Assembly (NCBI RefSeq): GCF_016428595.1 | Contig: NZ_JAELVQ010000009.1 | Span: 1-64,000 of the forward strand | Direction: 5' to 3' | Source of the DNA: Snuella sedimenti | GTDB taxonomy: Bacteria; Bacteroidota; Bacteroidia; Flavobacteriales; Flavobacteriaceae | DNA length: 64,000 nt | Shown here: positions 57,218-64,000 of the stretch, piece by piece | Numbering within the stretch: the stretch's first letter is position 1 | Layout of the letters: each line of letters starts with the position of its first letter | Made by a program: the position numbers and the translations under genes | The notes under the pieces: generated by a model | Databases searched by the model: none | The model's input: only the letters and a program-made list of their open reading frames with translations | Told to the model about the DNA's origin: nothing

Positions 57218-57254
57218 TTAAAAAAGATTAGTTAAGATTATAACATAGATATAC

Positions 57255-57755
57255 ATGGAAAAGTTAATTAATGAATTTTCAATTGGATTGTTCTTTTGGC
57301 AATTGGTATTATTTGTAGGCTTAGTTTTATTGTTAAGAAAATTTGCTTGGAAACCCATTCTTGATGCAGTTGAAAAACGCGAAGAAGGAATTAAAGATGC
57401 TTTGGATTCTGCAGAGAAAGCAAAGTTGGATATGGAGAACTTGCAGGCCGATAATGAGAAGCTTTTAAAAGAAGCTAGAATGGAGCGTGAAGCCATGCTT
57501 AAAGAAGCTAGGGATATCAAATCAAAAATGATAGAAGATGCTAAAGAGGAAGCACAAGATCAAGCCAATAAAATGATTCAGCAAGCACAAGCAGCTATTG
57601 AAGGAGAAAAGAAGTCTGCTATGGCAGAACTTAAAAACCATGTTGCTGGACTGTCTATAGAAATTGCAGAAAAAGTAATTCGTGAGGAGTTATCTAATAA
57701 AGACAAGCAAGTTGATTTAGTAGAGTCTATGTTGGCTGAAACAACTTTAAACTAA
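57255..57755 (+). CDS. atpF: ATP synthase F0 subunit b
   Basis: A 166 aa protein with a single N-terminal membrane helix (GLFFWQLVLFVGLVLLLRKFAW, about 11-32) and a long charged coiled coil (KAKLDMENLQADNEKLLKEARMEREAML..), forming the peripheral stalk. Its neighbours are atpE and atpH. Confidence 0.94.
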   Translation: MEKLINEFSIGLFFWQLVLFVGLVLLLRKFAWKPILDAVEKREEGIKDALDSAEKAKLDMENLQADNEKLLKEARMEREAMLKEARDIKSKMIEDAKEEAQDQANKMIQQAQAAIEGEKKSAMAELKNHVAGLSIEIAEKVIREELSNKDKQVDLVESMLAETTLN

Positions 57756-57761
57756 GTAAAA

Positions 57762-58298
57762 ATGGCAGGAGCAAGAGCAGCAGTACGTTATGCTAAAGCA
57801 GTCCTAAGTTTGGCCAATGCCCAAAACCAGGCTGATGCTGTGAACAACGATATGAAGTTAATGGCCACTACTATTGCAGAAAGCCAAGAATTAAGCGATA
57901 TGCTTAATAATTCTGTGATTAAGGTAGAAGCTAAAAAAGCAGCGTTATTAGCTGTTTTTCCTAACCTTAATGCAATTAGTACAGGTTTGTTTGATTTGCT
58001 AATAACAAACAAGCGTATAAGTATTCTAAATGATATAGCAATCAAGTATAGTGATTTATACGATACGCTAAATGGAAAAGAGATAGCACAAGTTACAACA
58101 GCCTTTCCTTTGACCAAAGATTTAGAAGCCAAAGTACTTGCTAAAGTAAAAACGCTTACAGATAAAACTGTTGAGCTTCAAAGTATTGTAGATGAAACCA
58201 TTTTAGGAGGGTTCATCTTAAGAGTTGGCGACAAGCAATATGATGCGAGTGTTTCTAACAAACTTAACAAATTAAAAAGAGAATTTACATTAAATTAA
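57762..58298 (+). CDS. atpH: ATP synthase F1 subunit delta
   Basis: A 178 aa OSCP/delta protein: N-terminal AAVRYAKAVLSLA helix bundle and the C-terminal signature DETILGGFILRVGDKQYDASVSNKLNKLKREF (about 147-177). It joins the peripheral stalk to the top of F1. It starts 6 bp after atpF and ends 6 bp before atpA. Confidence 0.94.
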   Translation: MAGARAAVRYAKAVLSLANAQNQADAVNNDMKLMATTIAESQELSDMLNNSVIKVEAKKAALLAVFPNLNAISTGLFDLLITNKRISILNDIAIKYSDLYDTLNGKEIAQVTTAFPLTKDLEAKVLAKVKTLTDKTVELQSIVDETILGGFILRVGDKQYDASVSNKLNKLKREFTLN

Positions 58299-58304
58299 AA
58301 TAAG

Positions 58305-59885
58305 ATGGCAGAAGTAAAACCAGCTGAAGTATCAGCAATCTTAAAACAACAACTTGCAGGTTTCGAAGCGTCGGCTTCGCTAGACGAGGTAGGAACAGTA
58401 TTAACTGTTGGAGATGGTATTGTACGTGCTTATGGACTTTCTAATGCGCAATACGGAGAATTGGTAGAATTCGATGGCGGTTTAGAAGGGATTGTACTTA
58501 ACCTTGAAGAAGATAATGTTGGTATCGTATTATTAGGTGCTTCCATAGGGGTAAGTGAAGGTTCTACAGTAAAACGTACAGGTAAAATTGCCTCTATTAA
58601 TGTTGGAGAGGGTATTGTTGGACGTGTTGTAGATACGCTTGGTAATCCAATTGATGGTAAAGGGGCTATCGCTGGTGAGACTTTCCAAATGCCTTTAGAG
58701 CGTAAAGCACCAGGAGTTATTTATCGTGAGCCCGTAACCGAGCCATTACAAACAGGTATTAAATCTATAGATGCCATGATTCCTGTTGGGCGTGGACAAC
58801 GTGAGTTGGTGATTGGAGACCGTCAGACTGGTAAAACAACAGTTTGTATTGATACCATCTTAAATCAAAAAGAATTTTATGATGCAGGTGAGCCTGTATA
58901 TTGTATATATGTAGCTATAGGACAAAAAGCGTCTACTGTTGCTTTAATTGCAAAAACATTAGAGGAAAAAGGAGCGTTAGCGTATACCACTATTGTGGCT
59001 GCAAACGCATCAGATCCTGCACCAATGCAAGTTTATGCTCCCTTTGCAGGAGCTGCTATTGGTGAGTATTTTAGAGATACTGGCCGTCCGGCTTTAATTA
59101 TCTATGATGACTTATCCAAGCAGGCAGTAGCTTACCGTGAGGTATCCTTGTTATTACGTCGTCCACCAGGACGTGAGGCCTATCCAGGAGACGTTTTCTA
59201 CTTGCACTCTCGTTTATTAGAGCGTTCTGCGAAGGTAATCAATGATGATTCTATTGCTAAGGATATGAACGATCTTCCTGATGTATTAAAACCAATCGTT
59301 AAAGGAGGAGGCTCTTTAACAGCATTACCAATTATTGAAACGCAGGCTGGTGACGTATCGGCATATATCCCAACAAACGTAATTTCGATTACCGATGGAC
59401 AGATATTCTTGGAGTCCGATTTATTTAACTCAGGTGTACGTCCAGCGATTAACGTAGGTATTTCAGTATCACGTGTTGGTGGTAATGCGCAGATTAAATC
59501 CATGAAGAAAGTAGCTGGTACGTTAAAGTTAGACCAGGCACAATTCCGTGAACTAGAAGCGTTTGCTAAGTTTGGTTCAGACTTGGATGCCGCAACTTTA
59601 AACGTGATCGAGAAAGGTAAACGTAACGTTGAGATCTTAAAACAAGCTCAAAACGATCCGTTTACAGTTGAAGATCAGATTGCAATTATTTATGCTGGAT
59701 CAAAAAACTTGTTAAAAGATGTTCCTGTAGAGAAAGTTAAAGAATTTGAAAGAGATTATATAGAATTCTTAAATGCTAAACATAGAGATACTTTAGATAC
59801 TTTAAAGTCTGGTAAGTTAACAGACGAAGTTACAGATACATTAGTAGCTGTAGCTAAGGATTTATCGGCAAAGTATAAAGCATAA
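58305..59885 (+). CDS. atpA: ATP synthase F1 subunit alpha
   Basis: A 526 aa non-catalytic nucleotide-binding subunit with the P-loop [10 protein letters not shown] (about 171-180), the signature [14 protein letters not shown] (about 378-391) and the usual N-terminal beta barrel. Full length. It is followed by a palindromic repeat, then atpG. Confidence 0.97.
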   Translation: MAEVKPAEVSAILKQQLAGFEASASLDEVGTVLTVGDGIVRAYGLSNAQYGELVEFDGGLEGIVLNLEEDNVGIVLLGASIGVSEGSTVKRTGKIASINVGEGIVGRVVDTLGNPIDGKGAIAGETFQMPLERKAPGVIYREPVTEPLQTGIKSIDAMIPVGRGQRELVIGDRQTGKTTVCIDTILNQKEFYDAGEPVYCIYVAIGQKASTVALIAKTLEEKGALAYTTIVAANASDPAPMQVYAPFAGAAIGEYFRDTGRPALIIYDDLSKQAVAYREVSLLLRRPPGREAYPGDVFYLHSRLLERSAKVINDDSIAKDMNDLPDVLKPIVKGGGSLTALPIIETQAGDVSAYIPTNVISITDGQIFLESDLFNSGVRPAINVGISVSRVGGNAQIKSMKKVAGTLKLDQAQFRELEAFAKFGSDLDAATLNVIEKGKRNVEILKQAQNDPFTVEDQIAIIYAGSKNLLKDVPVEKVKEFERDYIEFLNAKHRDTLDTLKSGKLTDEVTDTLVAVAKDLSAKYKA

Positions 59886-59963
59886 TTGTCATTCCTGCGA
59901 AGGCAGGAATCTCATATTTGGAGTTCAATTAAAATAGATTTCGCATCAAATGCGGAATGACAA
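59886..59963. repeat. Palindromic repeat between atpA and atpG
   Basis: TTGTCATTCC (59886-59895) and GGAATGACAA (59954-59963) are perfect outer arms; inside lies the smaller inverted repeat CCTGC-GAAG-GCAGG. The type resembles the GTCATACCTGCG units at 5.8-6.3 kb. It ends a few bases before the atpG ribosome-binding site (AAAGGAG). Confidence 0.75.
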
Positions 59964-59972
59964 AAGGAGATT

Positions 59973-60833
59973 ATGGCTAATCTAAAAGAAATACGTAACA
60001 GAATATCATCGGTGTCTTCAACCATGCAGATAACCAGTGCCATGAAAATGGTATCGGCTGCTAAGTTAAAGAAGGCACAAGATGCTATTACCGCAATGCG
60101 TCCTTATGCAAATAAGTTAACCGAGCTTTTACAAAGTTTAAGTGCGACTTTAGATGCAGACTCAGGCAGTGTTTTTTCAACCCAACGAGATGTAAAGAAT
60201 GTTCTAATTGTTCCCATTACCTCTAACAGGGGCTTATGTGGCGCTTTTAATTCTAACATTATTAAGCAAACACAACATTTAATCGACAATGTTTATGCTG
60301 GTAAAAATGTACAGGTGGTTGCAATAGGTAAAAAAACCAACGATGCCTTTGCTAAGAAAAATATTGTCATTGCAAATAAAAGTGAGGTATTCGATGATTT
60401 GACTTTCGATAATGTCTCTGAAATAGCCCAGTTATTAATGGATAAGTTTGTAGCAGGCGATTTCGATAAAATTGAAGTTGTATATAACAAATTTAAAAAT
60501 GCCGCAACACAAGAAGTAATAACAGAACAGTTTTTACCAATTGTACAGGTTGAAGCCGATGCAAATGTTAATCTCGATTATATTTTTGAACCTACTAAAG
60601 TAGAAATCGTTGAGCAATTAATACCAAAGTCTTTAAAAACGCAATTGTATAAGGCGATAAGAGATTCTTTCGCAAGTGAACACGGTGCCCGTATGACAGC
60701 AATGCATAAAGCAACCGATAATGCAACCGAATTAAGAGATCAGTTAAAATTGACTTACAACAAAGCGCGTCAAGCAGCTATTACTAACGAGATCCTTGAG
60801 ATTGTTGGTGGAGCAGAAGCTTTAAATAATTAG
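59973..60833 (+). CDS. atpG: ATP synthase F1 subunit gamma
   Basis: A 286 aa central stalk subunit with N-terminal LKEIRNRISSVSSTMQITSAMKMVSAAKLKKAQ, PITSNRGLCGAFNSNI (about 72-87) and C-terminal ASEHGARMTAMHKATDNATELRDQLKLTYNKARQAAITNEILEIVGGAEAL. A good AAAGGAG site lies 6 nt before the ATG. The operon ends here; beta and epsilon genes must be elsewhere, as usual in Bacteroidetes. Confidence 0.96.
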   Translation: MANLKEIRNRISSVSSTMQITSAMKMVSAAKLKKAQDAITAMRPYANKLTELLQSLSATLDADSGSVFSTQRDVKNVLIVPITSNRGLCGAFNSNIIKQTQHLIDNVYAGKNVQVVAIGKKTNDAFAKKNIVIANKSEVFDDLTFDNVSEIAQLLMDKFVAGDFDKIEVVYNKFKNAATQEVITEQFLPIVQVEADANVNLDYIFEPTKVEIVEQLIPKSLKTQLYKAIRDSFASEHGARMTAMHKATDNATELRDQLKLTYNKARQAAITNEILEIVGGAEALNN

Positions 60834-60882
60834 ATTGCTGTTCTAAGAACATTCAAAAAAGGGATTTTCACTATAAATTATC

Positions 60883-60912
60883 AAGCCTCACTTTAAGTGG
60901 GGCTTTTTTTAT
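60883..60912 (+). terminator. Rho-independent terminator after atpG
   Basis: AGCCTCACTT/AAGTGGGGCT stem (one G-U pair) followed by seven T residues, about 50 nt after the atpG stop. Confidence 0.9.
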
Positions 60913-60950
60913 GGCATCAATTTTGAAACTGTATCTTTATATAGTTCGAA

Positions 60951-61451
60951 ATGGTTGCAATAAAAAATATATCGTTTTCATCTTTAATTATACTGGCAGT
61001 GTTCAGCTGTATAAGTGCTCAGAAACTTCAAGATAGGATGCCTATGGCGATAGGTGATGTATATTATGAGCCTTGGATATCTGGAGTGAAAAGTGGCGGT
61101 AAAGGAGGTAATTTATATATTCCAGTGTTATCGAACCCTAAGGATATTATACTAGATAGTGTCTTTTTTAGAGGAAAACAAGCCAAGTTGGAATTTGTGG
61201 ATGAATCACTGTTTGTGGGGCGATTTAAAACTTCCCTGAATCAGGAGCAGGATATAATTATGAGTAATAAGCCCTATGCCGAATATGGTAATAAAGCACC
61301 GGTACGCCCAAAAAAGATGCCTTTTGAGCTAAAGGATAATACCTGTATAGTAAGTTACAAGTATGGCAACAAAACGCATTACTTTAAAATCGAGGGCATT
61401 GCCGAAAAAGAAGTGCAAATATATCGAGGTTCTCGTACTAAGAAGCAATAA
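60951..61451 (+). CDS. Exported protein of unknown function
   Basis: A 166 aa protein with a signal peptide (hydrophobic residues about 8-22, ending SCISAQ) and a mature part dominated by beta strands (GGKGGNLYIPVL, DSVFFRGKQAKLEF, NTCIVSYKYGNKTHYFKIEGIAEK). I do not recognise the family by name, but it looks like a conserved small periplasmic or surface protein of flavobacteria. The cysteine in SC-I could be a lipidation site, but the lipobox is poor. It is transcribed apart from atpG, after the terminator. Confidence 0.65.
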   Translation: MVAIKNISFSSLIILAVFSCISAQKLQDRMPMAIGDVYYEPWISGVKSGGKGGNLYIPVLSNPKDIILDSVFFRGKQAKLEFVDESLFVGRFKTSLNQEQDIIMSNKPYAEYGNKAPVRPKKMPFELKDNTCIVSYKYGNKTHYFKIEGIAEKEVQIYRGSRTKKQ

Positions 61452-61509
61452 CTTATCTTTGGTTTACGTTAGCTAAAAACGTATTTTTAGCCATATAAAC
61501 AAATACTAC

Positions 61510-62937
61510 TTGAGTACATTAAAGACCTTCTTTAAGGATACCATTATATACGGGCTAGCAACTGTTTTGCCAAGACTAATGAATTTTGTTTTGGTCCCAT
61601 TACATACAGATACTTTGGGAACAGCTAGTTATTCTGATAATACCACATTTTACGTTTATGCAGCTTTTTTTAATGTGCTGTTAACCTATGGCATGGAAAC
61701 AGCCTTTTTTAGGTTTTTCAGTAAGAGTGAAGAAAAAAGCAAAGTGTTTTCTACAGCTTTAATTAGTTTAATGGTAACAACGATCTTTTTTTTAATAGTT
61801 GTTTTATCGTTTAGTGTAGAATTGGCGGAATTGGTAAACTTAAAAGAAAGTTATTTTAATTTGTTAATAGGCGTGTTGGTTTTAGATGCTATTGTTGTTA
61901 TACCTTTTGCATATTTAAGGGCTACAGGAAAACCTATTAAGTTCACAGCTATAAAATTGAGTAATATTTTTATTTATGTCTTGTTGAATTTTTTCTTCTT
62001 ATGGGCTATTCCAAAGTTTGCTATAAAAGCTTCCTATTACGATGGGGACGACTTGGTAAAATATATATTTGTAGCCAATTTTGCAGCCAGTGTGGTTACC
62101 TTTTTAATGTTAACGCCCTATTTTTTTAAGGTTAAGCTGCAATTTAGTAAAGTCATTTTTAAGCAGTTGCTAAATTATGGCCTGCCAATCATGGTGGCTG
62201 GTCTGGCCTATGTTATTAACGAAAATTTTGATAAGTGGTTACTGCCAACTGTGTTGGGTAAGGATATTAATGGAGCTTATAGTGGATGTTATAAAATAGC
62301 TGTTTTTATGACTATTTTCATTCAGGCGTTCAGATTGGGGGCAGAGCCGTTCTTTTTTAATCACGCTAAGGAGAAAAATGCAAAAGAGACCTATGCTATT
62401 ATCATGAAATACTTTGTAATATTAGGGAGTTTCATGCTTGTTTTTATTATTGCTTATCTGGATATTTTTAAGTCCCTAATCGTTAGGGATGAGAGTTATT
62501 GGGTGGCTATAAATATTGTGCCTATAGTGCTGTTCGCTAATTTGTGCTTGGGTATTTATTTCAATTTGGCCATTTGGTATAAGCTAACCGATAAAACGCG
62601 TTACGGTATGTATCTGTCGTTGGTAGGAGCCATTATTACAATTCTCTTTAATGTCATTATGATCGAAAAAATAGGGTTTATTGCGGCTGCTTGGGCTACA
62701 TTACTGGCCTATGGAACCATGATGGTCTTATCTTATTATTTGGGACAAAAACATTACGAAGTTCCCTATAACCTCAAAAGTATAGTAAGTTATTTAGTTT
62801 TAGCCATTATTTTATCGGTTCTAGCGCTTAACACAAATGCAAACTATTATATAAATACAGCTTTACTTTTAGTATTTTTGGCTATTATTTATGTGTTAGA
62901 AAAAAACGAATTAAAACGGCTGTTAACAAGATTATAA
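61510..62937 (+). CDS. Oligosaccharide flippase family protein
   Basis: A 475 aa MOP-superfamily membrane protein with about 12-14 helices. It starts [35 protein letters not shown], with [29 protein letters not shown] near the middle. Start TTG 61510. It lies in the conserved chromosomal part and is not closely similar to the Wzx of the main cluster. In flavobacteria this neighbour of dut is conserved; the lipid-linked substrate is unknown. Confidence 0.85.
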   Translation: MSTLKTFFKDTIIYGLATVLPRLMNFVLVPLHTDTLGTASYSDNTTFYVYAAFFNVLLTYGMETAFFRFFSKSEEKSKVFSTALISLMVTTIFFLIVVLSFSVELAELVNLKESYFNLLIGVLVLDAIVVIPFAYLRATGKPIKFTAIKLSNIFIYVLLNFFFLWAIPKFAIKASYYDGDDLVKYIFVANFAASVVTFLMLTPYFFKVKLQFSKVIFKQLLNYGLPIMVAGLAYVINENFDKWLLPTVLGKDINGAYSGCYKIAVFMTIFIQAFRLGAEPFFFNHAKEKNAKETYAIIMKYFVILGSFMLVFIIAYLDIFKSLIVRDESYWVAINIVPIVLFANLCLGIYFNLAIWYKLTDKTRYGMYLSLVGAIITILFNVIMIEKIGFIAAAWATLLAYGTMMVLSYYLGQKHYEVPYNLKSIVSYLVLAIILSVLALNTNANYYINTALLLVFLAIIYVLEKNELKRLLTRL

Positions 62938-62977
62938 TGCCATATTAGGCTTAGAAGGTCATTTAAAAATAAAACAT

Positions 62978-63412
62978 ATGCAAATTAAAATAATAAATAC
63001 ATCCAATCACGAATTGCCCAATTATGAAACGATTGCTTCGGCCGGAATGGATCTACGTGCCAAGTTATCAGAGGCTCGGACATTAAAGCCCTTGGAAAGG
63101 AGTATTGTTGGAACGGGCCTGTTTATAGAGTTACCTATAGGTTACGAGGCTCAGGTAAGACCACGAAGTGGATTGGCAGCCAAAAAAGGAATTACGGTGT
63201 TAAATGCTCCCGGTACTGTAGATGCCGATTATAGAGGAGAAATTGGCGTGATACTGATAAACCTTTCTAACGATGACTTTACTATAGAAAATGGTGAACG
63301 TATTGCGCAATTAGTAATTGCGAAACACGAGCGTGCCGAGTGGATTGAGGTTGAAGAACTTTCTCAAACATCTCGTGGAGCAGGTGGTTTTGGGAGTACA
63401 GGAACAAAGTGA
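62978..63412 (+). CDS. dut: dUTP diphosphatase
   Basis: A 144 aa trimeric dUTPase that hydrolyses dUTP to dUMP. All five motifs are visible: AGMDLRA (22-28), [11 protein letters not shown] (62-72), [13 protein letters not shown] (78-90), [10 protein letters not shown] (104-113) and [10 protein letters not shown] (132-141). Confidence 0.96.
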   Translation: MQIKIINTSNHELPNYETIASAGMDLRAKLSEARTLKPLERSIVGTGLFIELPIGYEAQVRPRSGLAAKKGITVLNAPGTVDADYRGEIGVILINLSNDDFTIENGERIAQLVIAKHERAEWIEVEELSQTSRGAGGFGSTGTK

Positions 63413-63522
63413 TTAAAGAATTACGATTGACGATTTTTGATTTTCAGAATATAAAAAGAAAACATTTGTGAATTAGAGTGGCTAGAGCAAATCAATAATC
63501 AACAAAAAATTAGCTTAAAAAG

Positions 63523-64000
63523 ATGAAAATAATAGTACCAATGGCAGGACGCGGGTCACGATTAAGGCCCCATAGTTTAACAATACCAAAACCTTTAATC
63601 CCAGTTGCTGGTCAGCCTATTGTGCATCGCTTGGTAAAGGATATAGCCAAGGTTTTAAAACAGCCTATAGAAGAAATAGCATTTGTACTTGGCGACCCTG
63701 CTTGGTTTGGAGACGATGTTGTCTCAAGCTTGCAAGATTTAGCAGAAGGTTTAGGAGCTAAAGCCTCCATTTACCGTCAGGACCAGCCTTTAGGGACAGG
63801 CCATGCTATTATGTGTGCCAAGCCCTCACTGTCCGGACCCGCTGTAATTGCTTATGCCGATACATTAATTAGAGCAAAATTCGATTTAGACCCAAATGCA
63901 GATAGCGTTATTTGGACGAAACAAGTTGACAACCCAGAAGCCTATGGCGTTGTAAAATTAAATGCTAATGAAGAAATTGTTGAATTGGTGGAGAAACCTC
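63523..64000 (+). CDS. Sugar nucleotidyltransferase, N-terminal part (runs off the window)
   Basis: From ATG 63523 the frame is open to the window end (159 codons). It begins MKIIVPMAGRGSRLRPHSLTIPKPLIPVAGQP, the pyrophosphorylase signature, and continues with QPLGTGHAI and YADTL (metal-binding aspartate) and VKLNANEEIVELVEKP. The enzyme joins a sugar-1-phosphate to an NTP. The exact sugar cannot be told from this half. Confidence 0.88.
   Translation, partial: MKIIVPMAGRGSRLRPHSLTIPKPLIPVAGQPIVHRLVKDIAKVLKQPIEEIAFVLGDPAWFGDDVVSSLQDLAEGLGAKASIYRQDQPLGTGHAIMCAKPSLSGPAVIAYADTLIRAKFDLDPNADSVIWTKQVDNPEAYGVVKLNANEEIVELVEKP

Overview
The window comes from a marine-type flavobacterium (Bacteroidetes, family Flavobacteriaceae). 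The evidence is low G+C, flavobacterial promoter signatures (TTG, then 17-23 nt, then TAnnTTTG), a type IX secretion/gliding lipoprotein (SprE/PorW), a T9SS C-terminal sorting domain, Bacteroidetes-type ATP synthase gene order (AtpZ and AtpI-like genes, then B-E-F-H-A-G, without beta and epsilon), and conserved flavobacterial proteins of unknown function (DUF6341, DUF6427, DUF4254 types). The species cannot be named from sequence alone.

Layout. 1-34 kb is a mosaic surface-polysaccharide locus, nearly all on the + strand. It opens with dTDP-rhamnose genes (rfbA, rfbC, rfbD; rfbB is absent), interspersed with a decayed transposase end, a broken four-helix-bundle gene and a ParD/ParE toxin-antitoxin pair. 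Next come a TviB/WbpO-type UDP-HexNAc dehydrogenase, a small PglC-type phosphoglycosyl transferase, a PglE-like aminotransferase and a PseB-like dehydratase interrupted by one amber codon. The AT-rich core (about 10.5-24.5 kb) holds a second TviB-type dehydrogenase, a CapE-type dehydratase, a pair of DegT-fold proteins, a pair of formyltransferase-fold proteins, a Wzx flippase, two Wzy/ligase-type membrane proteins and three glycosyltransferases. Then follow a WecA-type transferase, UDP-glucose dehydrogenase, an AAA ATPase, UDP-glucuronate decarboxylase and a WcaJ-type transferase. Together they supply dTDP-L-rhamnose, UDP-GlcA/UDP-xylose, UDP-HexNAcA and probably an N-formylated 4-amino-6-deoxy sugar, and they assemble, flip and polymerise a repeat unit.

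The locus is full of repeats. There are two arrays of about 180-bp units with long imperfect inverted repeats (7 kb and 28-30 kb), the second interrupted by an IS200-like element and a GIY-YIG nuclease gene. There are also smaller palindromic units, a 182-bp direct repeat beside a leftover ugd 3' end, and a perfect 47-nt palindrome in front of the AAA ATPase.

34-64 kb is mostly conserved chromosome. It holds a secreted T9SS exo/endonuclease/phosphatase-family protein, a thiamine operon led by a TPP riboswitch (thiS, thiC, tenI-like, thiD, thiE, thiG, thiH), a minus-strand three-gene polysaccharide satellite (GT4, wecB, CapK-like), purD, a flavobacterial block ending in a GT9 heptosyltransferase-like gene, a PaaE-like ferredoxin reductase, sprE, bactofilin, the ATP synthase genes, a second flippase, dut, and the start of a sugar nucleotidyltransferase that runs off the window.

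The most unusual feature is the 12.9-16.6 kb module. In each of two enzyme pairs (DegT aminotransferase and formyltransferase fold) one member keeps the catalytic residues while its neighbour has lost a key one (PLP lysine to arginine; formyltransferase asparagine to glycine).
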